Shown piece by piece: positions 15,110 to 25,539 of a stretch of DNA of 64,000 nt (its first letter is position 1; each line of letters starts with the position of its first letter). A program made the position numbers and the translations under genes. The stretch is from Polynucleobacter sp. Tro8-14-1 (GTDB lineage Bacteria; Pseudomonadota; Gammaproteobacteria; Burkholderiales; Burkholderiaceae): NCBI RefSeq assembly GCF_018881655.1, contig NZ_JACVPX010000009.1, forward strand, positions 67,002-131,001, given 5' to 3'. A model generated the notes under the pieces. The model saw only the letters and a program-made list of their open reading frames with translations, did no database searches and was not told the DNA's origin.

Positions 15110-17083
15110 TTACAGAGACTCTTTGAGCTGGTCCAAGATATGTGGATTTTCCAGGGTTGAGGTGTCTTGAGTTACTTCCTCGCCTTTAGCAATCACACGT
15201 AAGAGACGACGCATGATCTTGCCAGAACGGGTCTTAGGCAAGTTATCACCAAAACGAACATCCTTAGGCTTAGCGATCGGGCCGATCTCCTTACCTACCC
15301 AGTTACGTAGCTCAGTAGCAAGCTTCTTGGCTTCATCACCAGTTGGGCGTCCGCCCTTCAGAACAACAAATACGCAAATGGCTTCACCAGTCAGCTCGTC
15401 AGGACGACCTACAACTGCTGCCTCAGCAACTAAAGGATTAGCCACTAAGCAAGATTCAATTTCCATGGTTCCCATACGGTGACCAGAAACATTCAATACA
15501 TCATCGATACGACCAGTAATCGTGAAGTAGCCAGTCTCTTTGTTACGGATTGCACCGTCACCTGCCAGATACAAGGTACCGCCCAATTCTTCTGGGAAAT
15601 AGGATTTCACGAAACGATCTGCATCATTCCAAATCGTACGAATCATAGAAGGCCATGGACGCTTCACAACCAAGATACCGCCTTGACCGTTAGGAACATC
15701 TACACCAGCCTCATCCACAATCGCCGCCTGAATACCTGGCAATGGCAATGTGCATGAACCAGGAATCATTGGGGTTGCGCCTGGCAATGGTGAAATCATG
15801 TGACCACCAGTTTCTGTTTGCCAGAACGTATCTGCGATTGGGCACTTTGAATTACCAACATGCTCGTAGTACCACATCCATGCCTCTGGATTGATTGGCT
15901 CCCCTACAGAACCTAGAAGGCGCAGTGATGACAAATCGTAGCTCTTTGGATGCACTGCTTCATCATTGCTGGATGCCTTGATCAATGAACGAATTGCAGT
16001 TGGTGCTGTGTAGAAAATAGAGGCTTTATGTTTTTGGATCATGTCCCAAAAACGGCCAGCATTTGGATAGGTTGGCACACCCTCAAATACGATCTCAGTA
16101 GCGCCGACTGCGAGTGGGCCATAAGTAATATAAGAGTGACCCGTTACCCAACCAATGTCGGCAGTACACCAGAACACGTCATTAGGCTTAATGTCGAAAG
16201 TCCACTTCATTGTGAGAATGGCCCACAAAAGGTAGCCACCTGTTGAGTGCTGCACGCCCTTTGGCTTACCGGTTGAACCGGATGTATAAAGAATAAATAA
16301 TGGATGCTCAGCGCTTACCCACTCTGGCTCACAAGTTGTCGCTTCATTGGCTACGATCTCCTGCATCCAAACGTCACGCCCTGCTTGCATCGTGATATCA
16401 GTACCAGTACGCTTGCTCACGATGACATGCTTAACCTTAGGGCATTCGCCGGTGGAAAGCGCTTCGTCACAAATTGCTTTGAGTGGCAATGCTTTGCCAC
16501 CGCGGAACTGGCCATCAGCAGTAATCACTGCAACTGCGCCCACGTCCATAATGCGGTCACGCAATGCTTGGGCAGAGAAACCGCCAAACACTACAGAATG
16601 AATTGCGCCAATACGCGCACATGCCTGCATAGCAACAATGCCTTCAATCGTCATTGCCATGTAAATGATGACGCTGTCGCCAGACTTAACACCCATCTTG
16701 CGCAATGCGTTTGCCATTTTGCAAACACGCTCGAGCATCTCTTTGTAAGTTACTTTAGTAACTGTACCGTCATCTGCTTCAAAAATAATGGCCGTCTTAT
16801 CACCAAAGCCGGCTTCAACTTGGCGATCCAAACAGTTGTATGAAGCATTAGTGGTGCCATCTTCAAACCATTTGTAGAAAGGCGCCTTGGATTCATCTAA
16901 AACCTTGGTAAAAGGCTTTTTCCAATAGAGGTTCTCTTTTGCAAGACGACCCCAAAAACCGTCGTAATCTGAATTGGCTTCAGCACAGAGCTTGTTATAA
17001 GCCTCCATACCTGGAATTGCCGCACCCTTTACAAAGTCTGCAGGTGGGTTAAAAACGCGGTTTTCTTGCTTTAATGGTTCCAT
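15110..17083 (-). CDS. acs: Acetyl-coenzyme A synthetase
   Basis: A 657-residue AMP-forming acetate-CoA ligase, the normal length of Acs. It activates acetate through acetyl-AMP to acetyl-CoA in the cytoplasm. The adenylation core has the P-loop-like [15 protein letters not shown], the later motif YLAGDGA and the C-terminal swinging-domain lysine in [13 protein letters not shown], the usual acetylation site. It is divergent from fumarase with 187 bp between them. Acetate and fumarate use would fit growth on small organic acids in fresh water. No defect seen. Confidence 0.97.
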   Translation of the reverse strand: MEPLKQENRVFNPPADFVKGAAIPGMEAYNKLCAEANSDYDGFWGRLAKENLYWKKPFTKVLDESKAPFYKWFEDGTTNASYNCLDRQVEAGFGDKTAIIFEADDGTVTKVTYKEMLERVCKMANALRKMGVKSGDSVIIYMAMTIEGIVAMQACARIGAIHSVVFGGFSAQALRDRIMDVGAVAVITADGQFRGGKALPLKAICDEALSTGECPKVKHVIVSKRTGTDITMQAGRDVWMQEIVANEATTCEPEWVSAEHPLFILYTSGSTGKPKGVQHSTGGYLLWAILTMKWTFDIKPNDVFWCTADIGWVTGHSYITYGPLAVGATEIVFEGVPTYPNAGRFWDMIQKHKASIFYTAPTAIRSLIKASSNDEAVHPKSYDLSSLRLLGSVGEPINPEAWMWYYEHVGNSKCPIADTFWQTETGGHMISPLPGATPMIPGSCTLPLPGIQAAIVDEAGVDVPNGQGGILVVKRPWPSMIRTIWNDADRFVKSYFPEELGGTLYLAGDGAIRNKETGYFTITGRIDDVLNVSGHRMGTMEIESCLVANPLVAEAAVVGRPDELTGEAICVFVVLKGGRPTGDEAKKLATELRNWVGKEIGPIAKPKDVRFGDNLPKTRSGKIMRRLLRVIAKGEEVTQDTSTLENPHILDQLKESL

Positions 17084-17270
17084 GCTTCACAGCCCTCTAT
17101 CTAATAATCAATAATCTAAAATCAACAACAAATGCGAGAAAATGTCGCAAAATGGCATATTTAGAGTCTCAAGACCTTAGAAGATAAGTGAAAACACTGG
17201 GGATTTGCTCTATGGCAAACCCTTAAAATAGGGCAAACCTTACTAATAATGTGGAAATAAGCAGATAACC

Positions 17271-18794
17271 ATGACCAATATCAAACAAAACGACCTGATT
17301 CAAAGCGTTGCGGACGCATTTCAATTCATCTCCTACTACCATCCCAAGGACTTTATTACCGCCATGGGCAAGGCTTATGAATTGGAACAAGGTCATGGTG
17401 CCAAAGATGCGATTGCTCAAATTTTGACCAACAGCCGTATGTGCGCCGAAGGTCATAGACCGATGTGCCAAGATACCGGCATTGCTGTGGTCTTTCTCAA
17501 AATCGGCATGAATGTTCAATGGCCTGATGCAACCATGAGCGTCACAGATATGGTGAATGAAGGCGTGCGTCGCGCATACCTTAACCCTGACAATATGTTG
17601 CGCGCTTCAGTGTTGGCAGATCCAGCAGGCAAACGAAGAAATACCGGTGATAACACCCCAGCCGTGATCCACTATGAAATCGTCCCGGGCGATGATGTTG
17701 AAGTGATTTGTGCGGCTAAAGGTGGTGGCTCAGAAAACAAAGCCAAGATGGTCATGCTCAACCCTTCTGATTCCATTGTGGATTGGGTTCTCAAGACCGT
17801 TCCTACAATGGGCGCAGGTTGGTGCCCTCCAGGCATCCTCGGCATTGGTATTGGCGGCACACCAGAAAAAGCCATGCTCATGGCTAAAGAAGCACTGATG
17901 GGTCCCGTAGATATTCAAGAACTCATTGAGCGTGGACCTAAAAATCGCGTTGATGAACTACGACTCGAACTCTATGAAAAAGTAAACAAACTCGGCATCG
18001 GCGCTCAAGGCCTAGGTGGTTTAGCCACTGTGCTCGATATCAAGATCTTGGATTACCCAACGCATGCTGCTTCATTGCCAGTAGCCATGATTCCGAATTG
18101 CGCGGCGACTCGTCACATTCATTTCCACTTACATGGCGATGGTCCTGCGAAACTCGAAGCCCCTTCACTCTCAGATTGGCCAGATGTAACTTGGACACCA
18201 GACGTTCAAAAATCCAAGCGTGTGAATTTAGACACCCTCACTGCTGAAGAAGTAGCTAGTTGGAAACTTGGTGAAACACTATTACTGAACGGCAAGATTT
18301 TGACTGGTCGTGATGCCGCTCATAAGCGCATTCAAGACATGCTCGCTAAAGGCGAAGAGTTGCCAGTGAGCTTTAAAAACCGCGTGATCTATTACGTTGG
18401 ACCAGTTGATCCAGTACGTGATGAGGCAGTTGGTCCAGCAGGCCCTACTACTGCAACTCGTATGGATAAATTTACTGAGATGATGCTTGCCAAAACTGGC
18501 TTGATCTCGATGATTGGTAAAGCTGAGCGAGGACCAGAGGCGATTGAAGCCATCAAGAAACATAAGTCAGCTTACTTAATGGCTGTTGGCGGCGCTGCGT
18601 ACTTGGTATCTAAAGCCATTCAAACTTCTAAAGTAGTTGGCTTTGCCGATTTAGGCATGGAAGCCATTTACGAGTTTGATGTCAAAGACATGCCAGTAAC
18701 TGTTGCAGTGAACTCAGAAGGCATCTCGATGCACAATGAAGGTCCCCGTGAATGGCAAGCGAAGATTGCCGGCATTCCAGTGAAGATTGCTTAA
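17271..18794 (+). CDS. fumA: Class I fumarate hydratase (iron-sulfur)
   Basis: A 507-residue single-chain class I fumarase, joining what are alpha and beta subunits in other bacteria. It interconverts fumarate and malate in the TCA cycle using a [4Fe-4S] cluster. Visible features are MCQDTGIAVVF with a cluster Cys, MGAGWCPPGILGIGIGG, IPNCAATRHIHFHLHG and the C-terminal domain TGRDAAHKRIQDML and AVGGAAYLVSKAI. The protein starts at the ATG shortly after a TA-rich region. The murI gene follows 39 bp downstream. The symbol fumA is used for the class I enzyme; the exact paralog (A or B) cannot be told. Confidence 0.94.
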   Translation: MTNIKQNDLIQSVADAFQFISYYHPKDFITAMGKAYELEQGHGAKDAIAQILTNSRMCAEGHRPMCQDTGIAVVFLKIGMNVQWPDATMSVTDMVNEGVRRAYLNPDNMLRASVLADPAGKRRNTGDNTPAVIHYEIVPGDDVEVICAAKGGGSENKAKMVMLNPSDSIVDWVLKTVPTMGAGWCPPGILGIGIGGTPEKAMLMAKEALMGPVDIQELIERGPKNRVDELRLELYEKVNKLGIGAQGLGGLATVLDIKILDYPTHAASLPVAMIPNCAATRHIHFHLHGDGPAKLEAPSLSDWPDVTWTPDVQKSKRVNLDTLTAEEVASWKLGETLLLNGKILTGRDAAHKRIQDMLAKGEELPVSFKNRVIYYVGPVDPVRDEAVGPAGPTTATRMDKFTEMMLAKTGLISMIGKAERGPEAIEAIKKHKSAYLMAVGGAAYLVSKAIQTSKVVGFADLGMEAIYEFDVKDMPVTVAVNSEGISMHNEGPREWQAKIAGIPVKIA

Positions 18795-18833
18795 CACCCT
18801 AACAACTTCATTACAGAGCAAGCATAGTCCACA

Positions 18834-19640
18834 TTGGCACTCATCGGGGTTTTCGATTCTGGCGTTGGAGGCTTATCCATATTGGATGAGGCTCTGCGTC
18901 AGCTGCCCCAGCATGACTATATTTATCTTGCTGATTCAGCCAACGCGCCTTACGGCGAAAAATCAAGCGAGTGGATTGCAAAGCGCAGCCTCGCTCTTTG
19001 CAACTATCTAGCTAGCAAAGGATGTGACGCCATCGTAGTTGCTTGCAACACTGCAACCGCTGAAGCGATTAAACAAATTCGGGAGTCAACCTCTGTTCTG
19101 ATCATTGGGGTTGAGCCAGGCATTAAGCCAGCAGCCATGCAATCGCAAAACAATATAGTCGGCATCCTTGCTACTGAGGCGACTCTCAAGAGCGATAAGT
19201 TCAATGCGTTAATAAATACCCTGCCAAATGATTGTCAGTTCATCAAACAAGCTGGCCCAGGATTGGTGCCGTTGATAGAGTCTGGTAAAGCGGATAGCGA
19301 AGAAACCTTAGAGTTGCTAGCAAAACATCTTGAGCCCATTCAAGATGCAGGCGCTGATACCTTGGTCTTAGGCTGCACGCACTACCCTTTTTTAAGAAAA
19401 GCCATTCGCAAGCTCCTCGGTGAATCAATTATAATAATTGATACTAGTGATGCCGTAGTAAGGCAACTGAAGAGACAGCTAGAGTCTCTCAATATAAAGA
19501 GCGATGGCAAAGAACATGGATCGATGTTGTTTATCAGCAGCAAAGATGAGGCTATTCTGATGTCGATGGCGCAAGATCTCATGTCTGCCGATCTAACTTT
19601 GCATTCTATAGAAGCAAATATCCTAGGTGAAGTGCGATGA
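18834..19640 (+). CDS. murI: Glutamate racemase
   Basis: A 268-residue enzyme making D-glutamate for peptidoglycan. It has the N-terminal GVFDSGVGGLSILDE and the two catalytic cysteines in VACNTATAE and LGCTHYPFL. The start is TTG at 18834, the only start that keeps the conserved N-terminus (MALIGVFDSG). The gene overlaps tonB by 4 nt (ATGA). Being in one run with tonB-exbB-exbD suggests an operon of envelope genes. Confidence 0.96.
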   Translation: MALIGVFDSGVGGLSILDEALRQLPQHDYIYLADSANAPYGEKSSEWIAKRSLALCNYLASKGCDAIVVACNTATAEAIKQIRESTSVLIIGVEPGIKPAAMQSQNNIVGILATEATLKSDKFNALINTLPNDCQFIKQAGPGLVPLIESGKADSEETLELLAKHLEPIQDAGADTLVLGCTHYPFLRKAIRKLLGESIIIIDTSDAVVRQLKRQLESLNIKSDGKEHGSMLFISSKDEAILMSMAQDLMSADLTLHSIEANILGEVR

Positions 19641-20323
19641 GCACTTTCCTGAAAAAATTAGATGGTTATATTCCGTTCAACAAAACTGAACGAATCATTA
19701 TTGGCATCGTGGTGCTCTTGCATGCACTCCCTGCTCTCGAGTTTTTGCACTTTAGTCAGCGCCCGCCGCAAATGGATGATGAGCGCGTCATGGCAAATTT
19801 AGTTAGTCCTGAAGCCTCTAAAACTCAACAACCACCTGCTGCCACTCCGCCTAAACCAAAAGAAGAGAAGAAAGCGGTTAAAGAAACGCCAAAGGATAAG
19901 CCCTCAGAAAAGCCTAGCCCCACACAGGCACAGCCGCCAACGCCTGCGAACCAAGTTCAAAGCAAATCCGATGCACCACAACAAAATGCTGCTGTAGCCC
20001 CTGCTACTAGTGGGGGTGCTAGCGGTACACCTATTCAGACTGACATTGGTAAACTGATTGTGGTTTATCAGCCTGATGCAGATGCTTACTATCCGTCATT
20101 CTCTAAACGCTCTGGGGAACAAGGTACAGTAGTAGTGCGTTTAATTATTGATGAGGGCGGCAACGTAGAGGATGTGGCATTACTGCAATCTAGCAACCTC
20201 CCCAGACTAGATCGCGCTGCAACTGACATCGGTAGACGTTATCGCTTTAAACCTTTTTTAGTAAATGGCTCACCCCAAAGAATTTCCACCAATCTTTTAA
20301 TCAAATTTAATCTCAAGAATTAA
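19637..20323 (+). CDS. tonB: TonB-family energy transducer
   Basis: 228 residues with one N-terminal membrane segment (about 20-38), a Pro/Lys-rich periplasmic spacer (about 60-120) and a C-terminal TonB fold (VVVRLIIDEGGNVEDVALLQSSN, then RFKPFLVNG). It carries proton-motive energy to outer-membrane receptors with the ExbB and ExbD encoded directly downstream. The start overlaps murI by 4 nt. No TonB-dependent receptor is in the window. Confidence 0.9.
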   Translation: MSTFLKKLDGYIPFNKTERIIIGIVVLLHALPALEFLHFSQRPPQMDDERVMANLVSPEASKTQQPPAATPPKPKEEKKAVKETPKDKPSEKPSPTQAQPPTPANQVQSKSDAPQQNAAVAPATSGGASGTPIQTDIGKLIVVYQPDADAYYPSFSKRSGEQGTVVVRLIIDEGGNVEDVALLQSSNLPRLDRAATDIGRRYRFKPFLVNGSPQRISTNLLIKFNLKN

Positions 20324-20328
20324 TCAAT

Positions 20329-21021
20329 ATGAATACACCATTTGGCATAGCAAATCTCTGGCTTGAAGGCGATGCGATTACTCGATTTGTGGCAATTGCC
20401 CTACTGACCTGCTCTATAGTGACTTGGGTCATTTTCCTAACTCGACTTTGGGATTTACGCAATCTACGTAAACTCAAACCTGAGCTTGAGCAATTCTGGC
20501 GCGCTACTTCGTTTGATCAAGGCCTACAAGCATTTAGCAACCATGCTATCAACCCTTACTACCAAATTGCGAAGTCAGCAACCAAAGCATCTGCGCACCA
20601 CCAAAGTCAATCCACCAATCACCGTGAATTACTGCAAACACTGAACTATTCAGAGTGGATGGCAAGGAGCCTTAAGAACAGCGTCGACAGCATTGCAGCT
20701 GGATTGCAGAAGGGTTTGACCTTCTTGGGATCTACTGGCGCTATCGCTCCATTTATTGGTTTGTTTGGTACCGTCTGGGGCATCTATCACGCCCTAATCT
20801 CCATTAGCACCTCAGGAAGCGCACAACTGGATCAAGTGGCTGGGCCGATTGGCGAAGCACTCATCATGACCGCACTTGGATTAGCGGTAGCGATCCCCGC
20901 AGTTCTTGCCTTTAACGCCATCAATCGCGCCAATAAATTATTTGTTGCCGACCTCAATCGTTTTGGCAATGATCTTTTGGCCTACTTCGTTACTGGTGCC
21001 CGCGTTAACTCCGGAGAATAG
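20329..21021 (+). CDS. exbB: ExbB/TolQ/MotA-family proton channel
   Basis: 230 residues with three membrane segments (about 18-37, 135-160 and 175-200) and the family pattern GLFGTVWGIYHAL and IGEALIMTALGLAVAIPAVLA. It forms the proton-conducting unit that drives TonB. It is 5 bp after tonB and 2 bp before exbD. TolQ is the main alternative, but the neighbouring tonB decides for ExbB. Confidence 0.92.
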   Translation: MNTPFGIANLWLEGDAITRFVAIALLTCSIVTWVIFLTRLWDLRNLRKLKPELEQFWRATSFDQGLQAFSNHAINPYYQIAKSATKASAHHQSQSTNHRELLQTLNYSEWMARSLKNSVDSIAAGLQKGLTFLGSTGAIAPFIGLFGTVWGIYHALISISTSGSAQLDQVAGPIGEALIMTALGLAVAIPAVLAFNAINRANKLFVADLNRFGNDLLAYFVTGARVNSGE

Positions 21022-21023
21022 TC

Positions 21024-21437
21024 ATGTCTTTTCATATCCAAGACGACCAAAACGACGACAACATCATGTCGGAAATCAACATGACGCCGATGGTGGACGT
21101 CATGTTGGTACTGTTGATTATTTTCATCATCACCCTGCCTGTGATTCAGCAAGCAGTAAAGGTTGAGCTTCCAAAGGCTAATAGCGTTCGCAATGAAGTA
21201 AAGCCTGAGTCAGTTCAGCTATCAATTGATGCCAATGGTCAAATCTTTTGGAACAGTACCCCCATTGATTTAAAGACCTTTGATGGCTATGCAGAAAAAG
21301 CGGCTCAGAAAGATCCTCAACCAGAGATCAATCTGCGAGCTGATAAATCCGTGAAGTATGAATATGTTGCGCAGGTTTTGGCTGCATCGCGCCGTGCTGG
21401 CTTAACCAAGCTCGGGTTTGTAACCGAGCCAAACTAA
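21024..21437 (+). CDS. exbD: ExbD/TolR-family biopolymer transport protein
   Basis: 137 residues: a cytoplasmic N-terminus with MSEINMTPMVDVMLVLLIIF, where the Asp in the single membrane helix is the proton-carrying residue, and a periplasmic domain ending RAGLTKLGFVTEP. It is the last gene of murI-tonB-exbB-exbD. It ends 3 bp from the stop of the convergent gene on the other strand. Confidence 0.93.
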   Translation: MSFHIQDDQNDDNIMSEINMTPMVDVMLVLLIIFIITLPVIQQAVKVELPKANSVRNEVKPESVQLSIDANGQIFWNSTPIDLKTFDGYAEKAAQKDPQPEINLRADKSVKYEYVAQVLAASRRAGLTKLGFVTEPN

Positions 21438-21440
21438 GTT

Positions 21441-21905
21441 TTATTTAGTTCTGTAGGGCGCTTTCGAGGGAAAACAAGTCTCTTCACTAGTGTGGGTGCC
21501 GTTTCCAATAGTTGCACCCAAGATACCACCCTGTATTTTCTCGACCTTCTTGAACTTACCGGTTACTGGGTCAAGCGTAATGTTGGTGATGACATTACCT
21601 GCAGGATAAGAAACCCCCATAATTTCTTCAGGCTGAAAATTCGCCTCGATCAATATCAAGATATTGGGGCGGGCCAAGGTGATACTCTTGACGTCTTGTG
21701 TTCCATACATATCTGACTGATCTAGGTCACGACCATCTAAAAAGATCTTGGCCTTTTGAGCGCCCGAGGAGAGCATCAATTTCATCTCATACTCTTCGGT
21801 GTAGCCCTTTTCCGAGCGCTTGCAATTAAATTCGAGAACATCAACGCCCCATGCAAGAGATGAAAAGATCAAGCTAGAGCAAATGAGAAGTTTAGGTAAA
21901 TTCAT
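21441..21905 (-). CDS. Hypothetical secreted protein
   Basis: 154 residues with a signal peptide (MNLPKLLICSSLIFSSLAWG, cleaved after about 20). Mature part: DVLEFNCKRSEKGYTEEYEM, later VKSITLARPNILILIEANF, and two cysteines (NCKR and EETCF) that could form a disulfide. No family recognised. It lies between exbD (convergent) and tRNA-Leu, on the same strand as the tRNA. The second half contains NVITNITLDPVTGKFKKVEK, a strand-rich region as in small periplasmic proteins. Confidence 0.7.
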   Translation of the reverse strand: MNLPKLLICSSLIFSSLAWGVDVLEFNCKRSEKGYTEEYEMKLMLSSGAQKAKIFLDGRDLDQSDMYGTQDVKSITLARPNILILIEANFQPEEIMGVSYPAGNVITNITLDPVTGKFKKVEKIQGGILGATIGNGTHTSEETCFPSKAPYRTK

Positions 21906-21925
21906 AAACGAGGTAGAAGTGTCTT

Positions 21926-22014
21926 TGGTGCCCGAGGCCGGAATCGAACCGGCACGACTTTTTTGAGTCGGCAGATTTTAAATCTGCTGTGTCTACCGAT
22001 TTCACCACTCGGGC
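21926..22014 (-). tRNA. tRNA-Leu (anticodon TAA)
   Basis: 89 nt with encoded CCA. Acceptor GCCCGAG pairs with CTCGGGC; the anticodon arm GCAGATTTAAAATCTGC exposes TAA; a long variable arm (GACTCAAAAAAGTC) marks it as class II. The T-loop is GGTTCGATTCC. It lies 135 bp before the penicillin-acylase gene, which is on the other strand. Confidence 0.95.
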
Positions 22015-22149
22015 TCGCATCAACAATAAAGCCGTGCTAAATAAATCAAGACAAGCGAAATTTTAGCACGCAAGCCACTAATAAGACCCTGGAGCCCCTT
22101 TTGCCCCGCAATCCAAGGGCGTGACGAATAAAGCATCTAAAATATCTCC

Positions 22150-24609
22150 ATGAATTTACCGGCTAAATCATCGGGGCTCGCCAAGCTTTTACGGGCTGGA
22201 CTGTGGCTTATAGGGCTATGTCTCATTACTGGCCTAGCAGTCACTCTTGCCTATTTATATTCTGCCCAATCCAATATCTCCGGGAAACGCACAATTAAAA
22301 GTCTGGGTGATTCTGTTGCCATCACCTTTGATGAGTCTGATGTTCCGCATATTAATGCAAAAAGCCAGGCAGACGCCTACTTTGCCTTAGGCTACCTACA
22401 TGCCAGTGAACGCTCCTGGCAAATGGAAATGAATCGACGCATTGCAAGTGGTCGACTTTCCGAAATCCTGGGTCATGACACTGTAAAAATTGATCGCTTT
22501 GTGCGCACCCTCGGTATCAAACGTGCAGCTGAGCGTCAATTTGATCGCTACCCTGTTTCTGCCAAACGTCTATTGCAAGCCTATGCCGATGGTGTCAATG
22601 CTGGCAATGCACAATTGGGTTGGGCTCTCCCGGTTGAATATTTCTTAACGGGTTCAAAACCAGGCCATTGGTCTCCGACGGATAGCGTTGCTTGGATGCT
22701 GATGATGGCTTATGACCTAGGTGGAAATTGGCAGAAAGAATTACAAAGGCTTGAGTTATCCCAATACCTCACAACAAAACAAGTTTGGGAGGTGATTGAG
22801 CCATATGAAAATGATGAGCCTGTCAGCAATATGGATTTTTCCAAGCTCTATAGAGATCTGCAGGTCTTTCATCCCGCTCCAGGTCCCATTGAGAGTAAGC
22901 CCAAGAACTTACCCGCAACCGAGTTGAGCCAGTTAGATCAAATGGGAGCAAGAGATGGTATTGGCTCCAATAATTGGGCTGTGGGCGGCAAGTTAAGCGC
23001 TTCTGGTAAGCCCTTATTGGCTAACGACCCTCATCTGGGACTTTCCGCACCGGCTATTTGGTACTTTGCCCATCTAGAGGCCCCTGGATTAAATGTGATC
23101 GGCGGCACTCTCCCCGGAATACCTGCAGTGGTTTTGGGTAGAACGGATAAATTTGCATGGAGCTTTACCAATACCGGAGCCGATGTTCAAGATTTATATA
23201 TTGAGCAAATTGACTCAAAGAATCCAGGCATGTATCGAGGTCCTGATGGACCACTCCCATTTAAAGTGCATCAAGAGATTATTGATATCAAAGGATCCCC
23301 ATCACTGACTTTCTTGGTAAAAGAAACACGACATGGGCCTGTTATCTCTGATTCCTATGCAAAGGCCAAACGTACGATTGACACGGATCGCTTTGCTCTT
23401 GCCTTACGCTGGACAGCACTTGATCTTGAAAACCAATCAGTCATCGGATTATTGGATATGAATCATGCGGCTGATCTTGATCAATTTAAACAAGCCCTAC
23501 GGAAAAATTACGCCCCGATGCAAAACGTCGTGATGGCGGATGCCGAAGGCAATATTGCTTATCAGGCAGCTGGGGTCGCCCCCAAAAGGATCTTGCACCA
23601 GGGCCTCTATGGCGTAGCCCCAGCACCAGGCTGGGAGCGTCAGTATGACTGGAACGACTATGTGCCTTTTGAGCAGCTCCCCTCTATCAATAATCCCGAA
23701 CAGGGCTGGATAGCAACCGCTAATCAAAAAATTATTGCAGTCAATGATCCCAATCCTTTAACGGGCGACTGGGAATTGTCAACACGTTATGACCGAATTG
23801 TTGATCTCATCAAATCCAAAAGCATTCATTCGACTGACGATATGAAGGCTATGCAAGGCGATACCCTATCGCTTGGGGCGACACCATTATTAGAACTATT
23901 TAAGGCCAGCCAAAGCTCTCATCCCTTAAGTGCGCAAGCAATGGAAATTGGTAAAAGCTTTGATGGCAATATGAAAGTAGATAGCGTAGGCGCACTTATC
24001 TTTAACGCTTGGGCAGACCAATTGACCCGCAATCTCTTCTCTAGATTAAGTTATCTGTTTACTGAAAATTATGGAGCACGCAACTACCGCGCCCCACTAA
24101 TACGCCAAGTAAAAAATCCCAATAGCCCCTGGTGTGATGATCCTAAAACCGAGAAGATTGAATCTTGTCAGGAGTCATCCAATAAGGCGCTTGATAAAGC
24201 CTTAGATTACTTAAGTAAAAAGTATGGTGACGATCCCAAGACTTGGGTCTGGGGTAAGGCCCATATCGCCATCTCTGAACATCGTCCACTGAGTAAGGTG
24301 CCGCTACTAGGAAGCTTGTTTAATATCCAAACCCCCTTCCCTGGGGATGGCTTTTCCGTCAATATGGGACGACTTGAGCTGATTCAGACGGAGAATCCCT
24401 ATCAGACATTGCAAGCGTCAAGCTTACGGACAATTTATGATTTATCGGATCTTGAGAAATCACTTTTTGTATATCAGACAGGTCAATCAGGATGGGTACA
24501 AAGCAAGCTGTATCGCAATATGAACTCATTGTGGGCAAACAATGAGTACCTTCCCCTGCAGATGAGGCCAGAAAAGACTGGTCGCCAGCTAGAATTAATA
24601 AATGAATAA
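22150..24609 (+). CDS. Penicillin-acylase family N-terminal nucleophile amidohydrolase
   Basis: An 819-residue periplasmic-type hydrolase. An N-terminal membrane or signal segment (about 13-33) is followed by an alpha chain, the autocleavage site GIGSNNWAVGG whose Ser becomes the beta-chain N-terminus (about residue 279), and conserved LANDPHLGLSAP and GTLPGIPAVVLGRTDKFAWSFTN. Such enzymes cleave amide bonds of acyl-amines: penicillins, acyl-homoserine lactones or other acylated amines. Substrate preference cannot be told; quorum-quenching AHL acylases belong to the same fold. The following gene, 89 bp away, is unrelated. Confidence 0.88.
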   Translation: MNLPAKSSGLAKLLRAGLWLIGLCLITGLAVTLAYLYSAQSNISGKRTIKSLGDSVAITFDESDVPHINAKSQADAYFALGYLHASERSWQMEMNRRIASGRLSEILGHDTVKIDRFVRTLGIKRAAERQFDRYPVSAKRLLQAYADGVNAGNAQLGWALPVEYFLTGSKPGHWSPTDSVAWMLMMAYDLGGNWQKELQRLELSQYLTTKQVWEVIEPYENDEPVSNMDFSKLYRDLQVFHPAPGPIESKPKNLPATELSQLDQMGARDGIGSNNWAVGGKLSASGKPLLANDPHLGLSAPAIWYFAHLEAPGLNVIGGTLPGIPAVVLGRTDKFAWSFTNTGADVQDLYIEQIDSKNPGMYRGPDGPLPFKVHQEIIDIKGSPSLTFLVKETRHGPVISDSYAKAKRTIDTDRFALALRWTALDLENQSVIGLLDMNHAADLDQFKQALRKNYAPMQNVVMADAEGNIAYQAAGVAPKRILHQGLYGVAPAPGWERQYDWNDYVPFEQLPSINNPEQGWIATANQKIIAVNDPNPLTGDWELSTRYDRIVDLIKSKSIHSTDDMKAMQGDTLSLGATPLLELFKASQSSHPLSAQAMEIGKSFDGNMKVDSVGALIFNAWADQLTRNLFSRLSYLFTENYGARNYRAPLIRQVKNPNSPWCDDPKTEKIESCQESSNKALDKALDYLSKKYGDDPKTWVWGKAHIAISEHRPLSKVPLLGSLFNIQTPFPGDGFSVNMGRLELIQTENPYQTLQASSLRTIYDLSDLEKSLFVYQTGQSGWVQSKLYRNMNSLWANNEYLPLQMRPEKTGRQLELINE

Positions 24610-24698
24610 GCATTTCGATAAATGCTAAAAATCTCACGGCTGCCATTTATGGCAGGTAAAATGTGTTCATTATGACCAGAAATTTTAAAGGGCCTTTC

Positions 24699-25103
24699 AT
24701 GAAAAAATTATCTTCTCTGCTTGTTCTAGGCGCCACCATAATTTGCTCTCCCAACGCATTTGCAGAATGGCAAGAGATCGGCAAACCTGATGCCTTTACT
24801 CTTTACGTAGACGCGGCTACGATTCAAAAGCAAGGCGATAAAGTACAAATTATGTCTTTATTGGATTTCAAAAAGCCGGGACAAAATCCAAAAACTAAAG
24901 AGACTGCAAGCTCCCTTATTGGCCTTAATGAATTTGATTGCAGTGCTGTGAAATATCGCCCCATCGAATTTAAAGTCTTTTCCGGGAACATGGGCAAAGG
25001 CAAAGTGGTGGAAGAACAAAAAACTCCAGATAGCTCTTTTGAAACCATTGAGAATGGATCTTGGCCAGCCGGAGTCTTTAACGTTGCTTGCCGGACAAAG
25101 TAA
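24699..25103 (+). CDS. Surface-adhesin-E-like secreted protein
   Basis: About 134 residues from MKKLSS. The signal peptide (about 1-22) ends in AFAEWQEIG. The mature part (DAFTLYVDAATIQKQGDKV, IGLNEFDCSAVKYRPIEFK, VACRTK) has two cysteines and matches the surface-adhesin protein E pattern of small exported proteins. An open frame extends 12 codons further upstream, but MKKLSS begins a normal signal peptide and is preferred. The next gene overlaps its end. Confidence 0.7.
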   Translation: MKKLSSLLVLGATIICSPNAFAEWQEIGKPDAFTLYVDAATIQKQGDKVQIMSLLDFKKPGQNPKTKETASSLIGLNEFDCSAVKYRPIEFKVFSGNMGKGKVVEEQKTPDSSFETIENGSWPAGVFNVACRTK

Positions 25104-25464
25104 AACAGGTTTATTAACGCTGAAGGCGATTGTCTTAGCAGTCTTAGGTATATCGGTTTTTTTTATTAGCGGATGCGCTGCGCCTTTAGCCGCTTTAAGT
25201 AGCTCCAGTACGGCAGCTGCCAGCGCTGTTGGAACTGCCGCCGTAGCCAATCCTGGAACAGCAGTTAGCCTTGCCTCTACAGCAGCAACAGGCAAATCCC
25301 CCTTAGAGCACGCCGCATCTGCCGCCACCAAAAAAGAATGTAGCTTCTTTAATGTGATTGACTCAAAGCCCATCTGCATTGAGGTTGTACTGCCTTCGAT
25401 TACCGACAATAGCGAGCTCTTATTGGGGCCTGCGGATTCGATTCAAAAATCCGCCCAGCAATAA
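25084..25464 (+). CDS. Probable small lipoprotein
   Basis: About 126 residues with a hydrophobic segment ending in a lipobox, VFFISGC, then an Ala/Ser/Thr-rich region and a C-terminal part with two Cys (KKECSFFNVIDSKPICIEVVLP). The start is unsure: TTG at 25084 with GGAG 9 nt upstream gives a normal-length signal peptide and overlaps the preceding gene by 20 nt; TTG at 25039 or ATG at 25054 would add 10 to 15 residues. No family recognised. The preceding gene is also exported, so the two may be an envelope pair. Confidence 0.6.
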   Translation: MLAGQSKTGLLTLKAIVLAVLGISVFFISGCAAPLAALSSSSTAAASAVGTAAVANPGTAVSLASTAATGKSPLEHAASAATKKECSFFNVIDSKPICIEVVLPSITDNSELLLGPADSIQKSAQQ

Positions 25465-25539
25465 CTGAATCACCTAATCCCTAACAGCGGGATAACAGAC
25501 TAAAATTACCACTTATAAGCAATTCACTAGCGATTTATT

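Noticed and set aside
16304..16843. A 179-codon plus-strand frame opposite acs
   Set aside because: It is antisense to a firmly assigned gene; composition is Cys/His/Asn-rich and no motif or ribosome site is seen.
24610..24640. GCATTT-CGAT-AAATGC hairpin after the acylase gene
   Set aside because: The stem is short and AT-rich and no T run follows, so a terminator is not supported.
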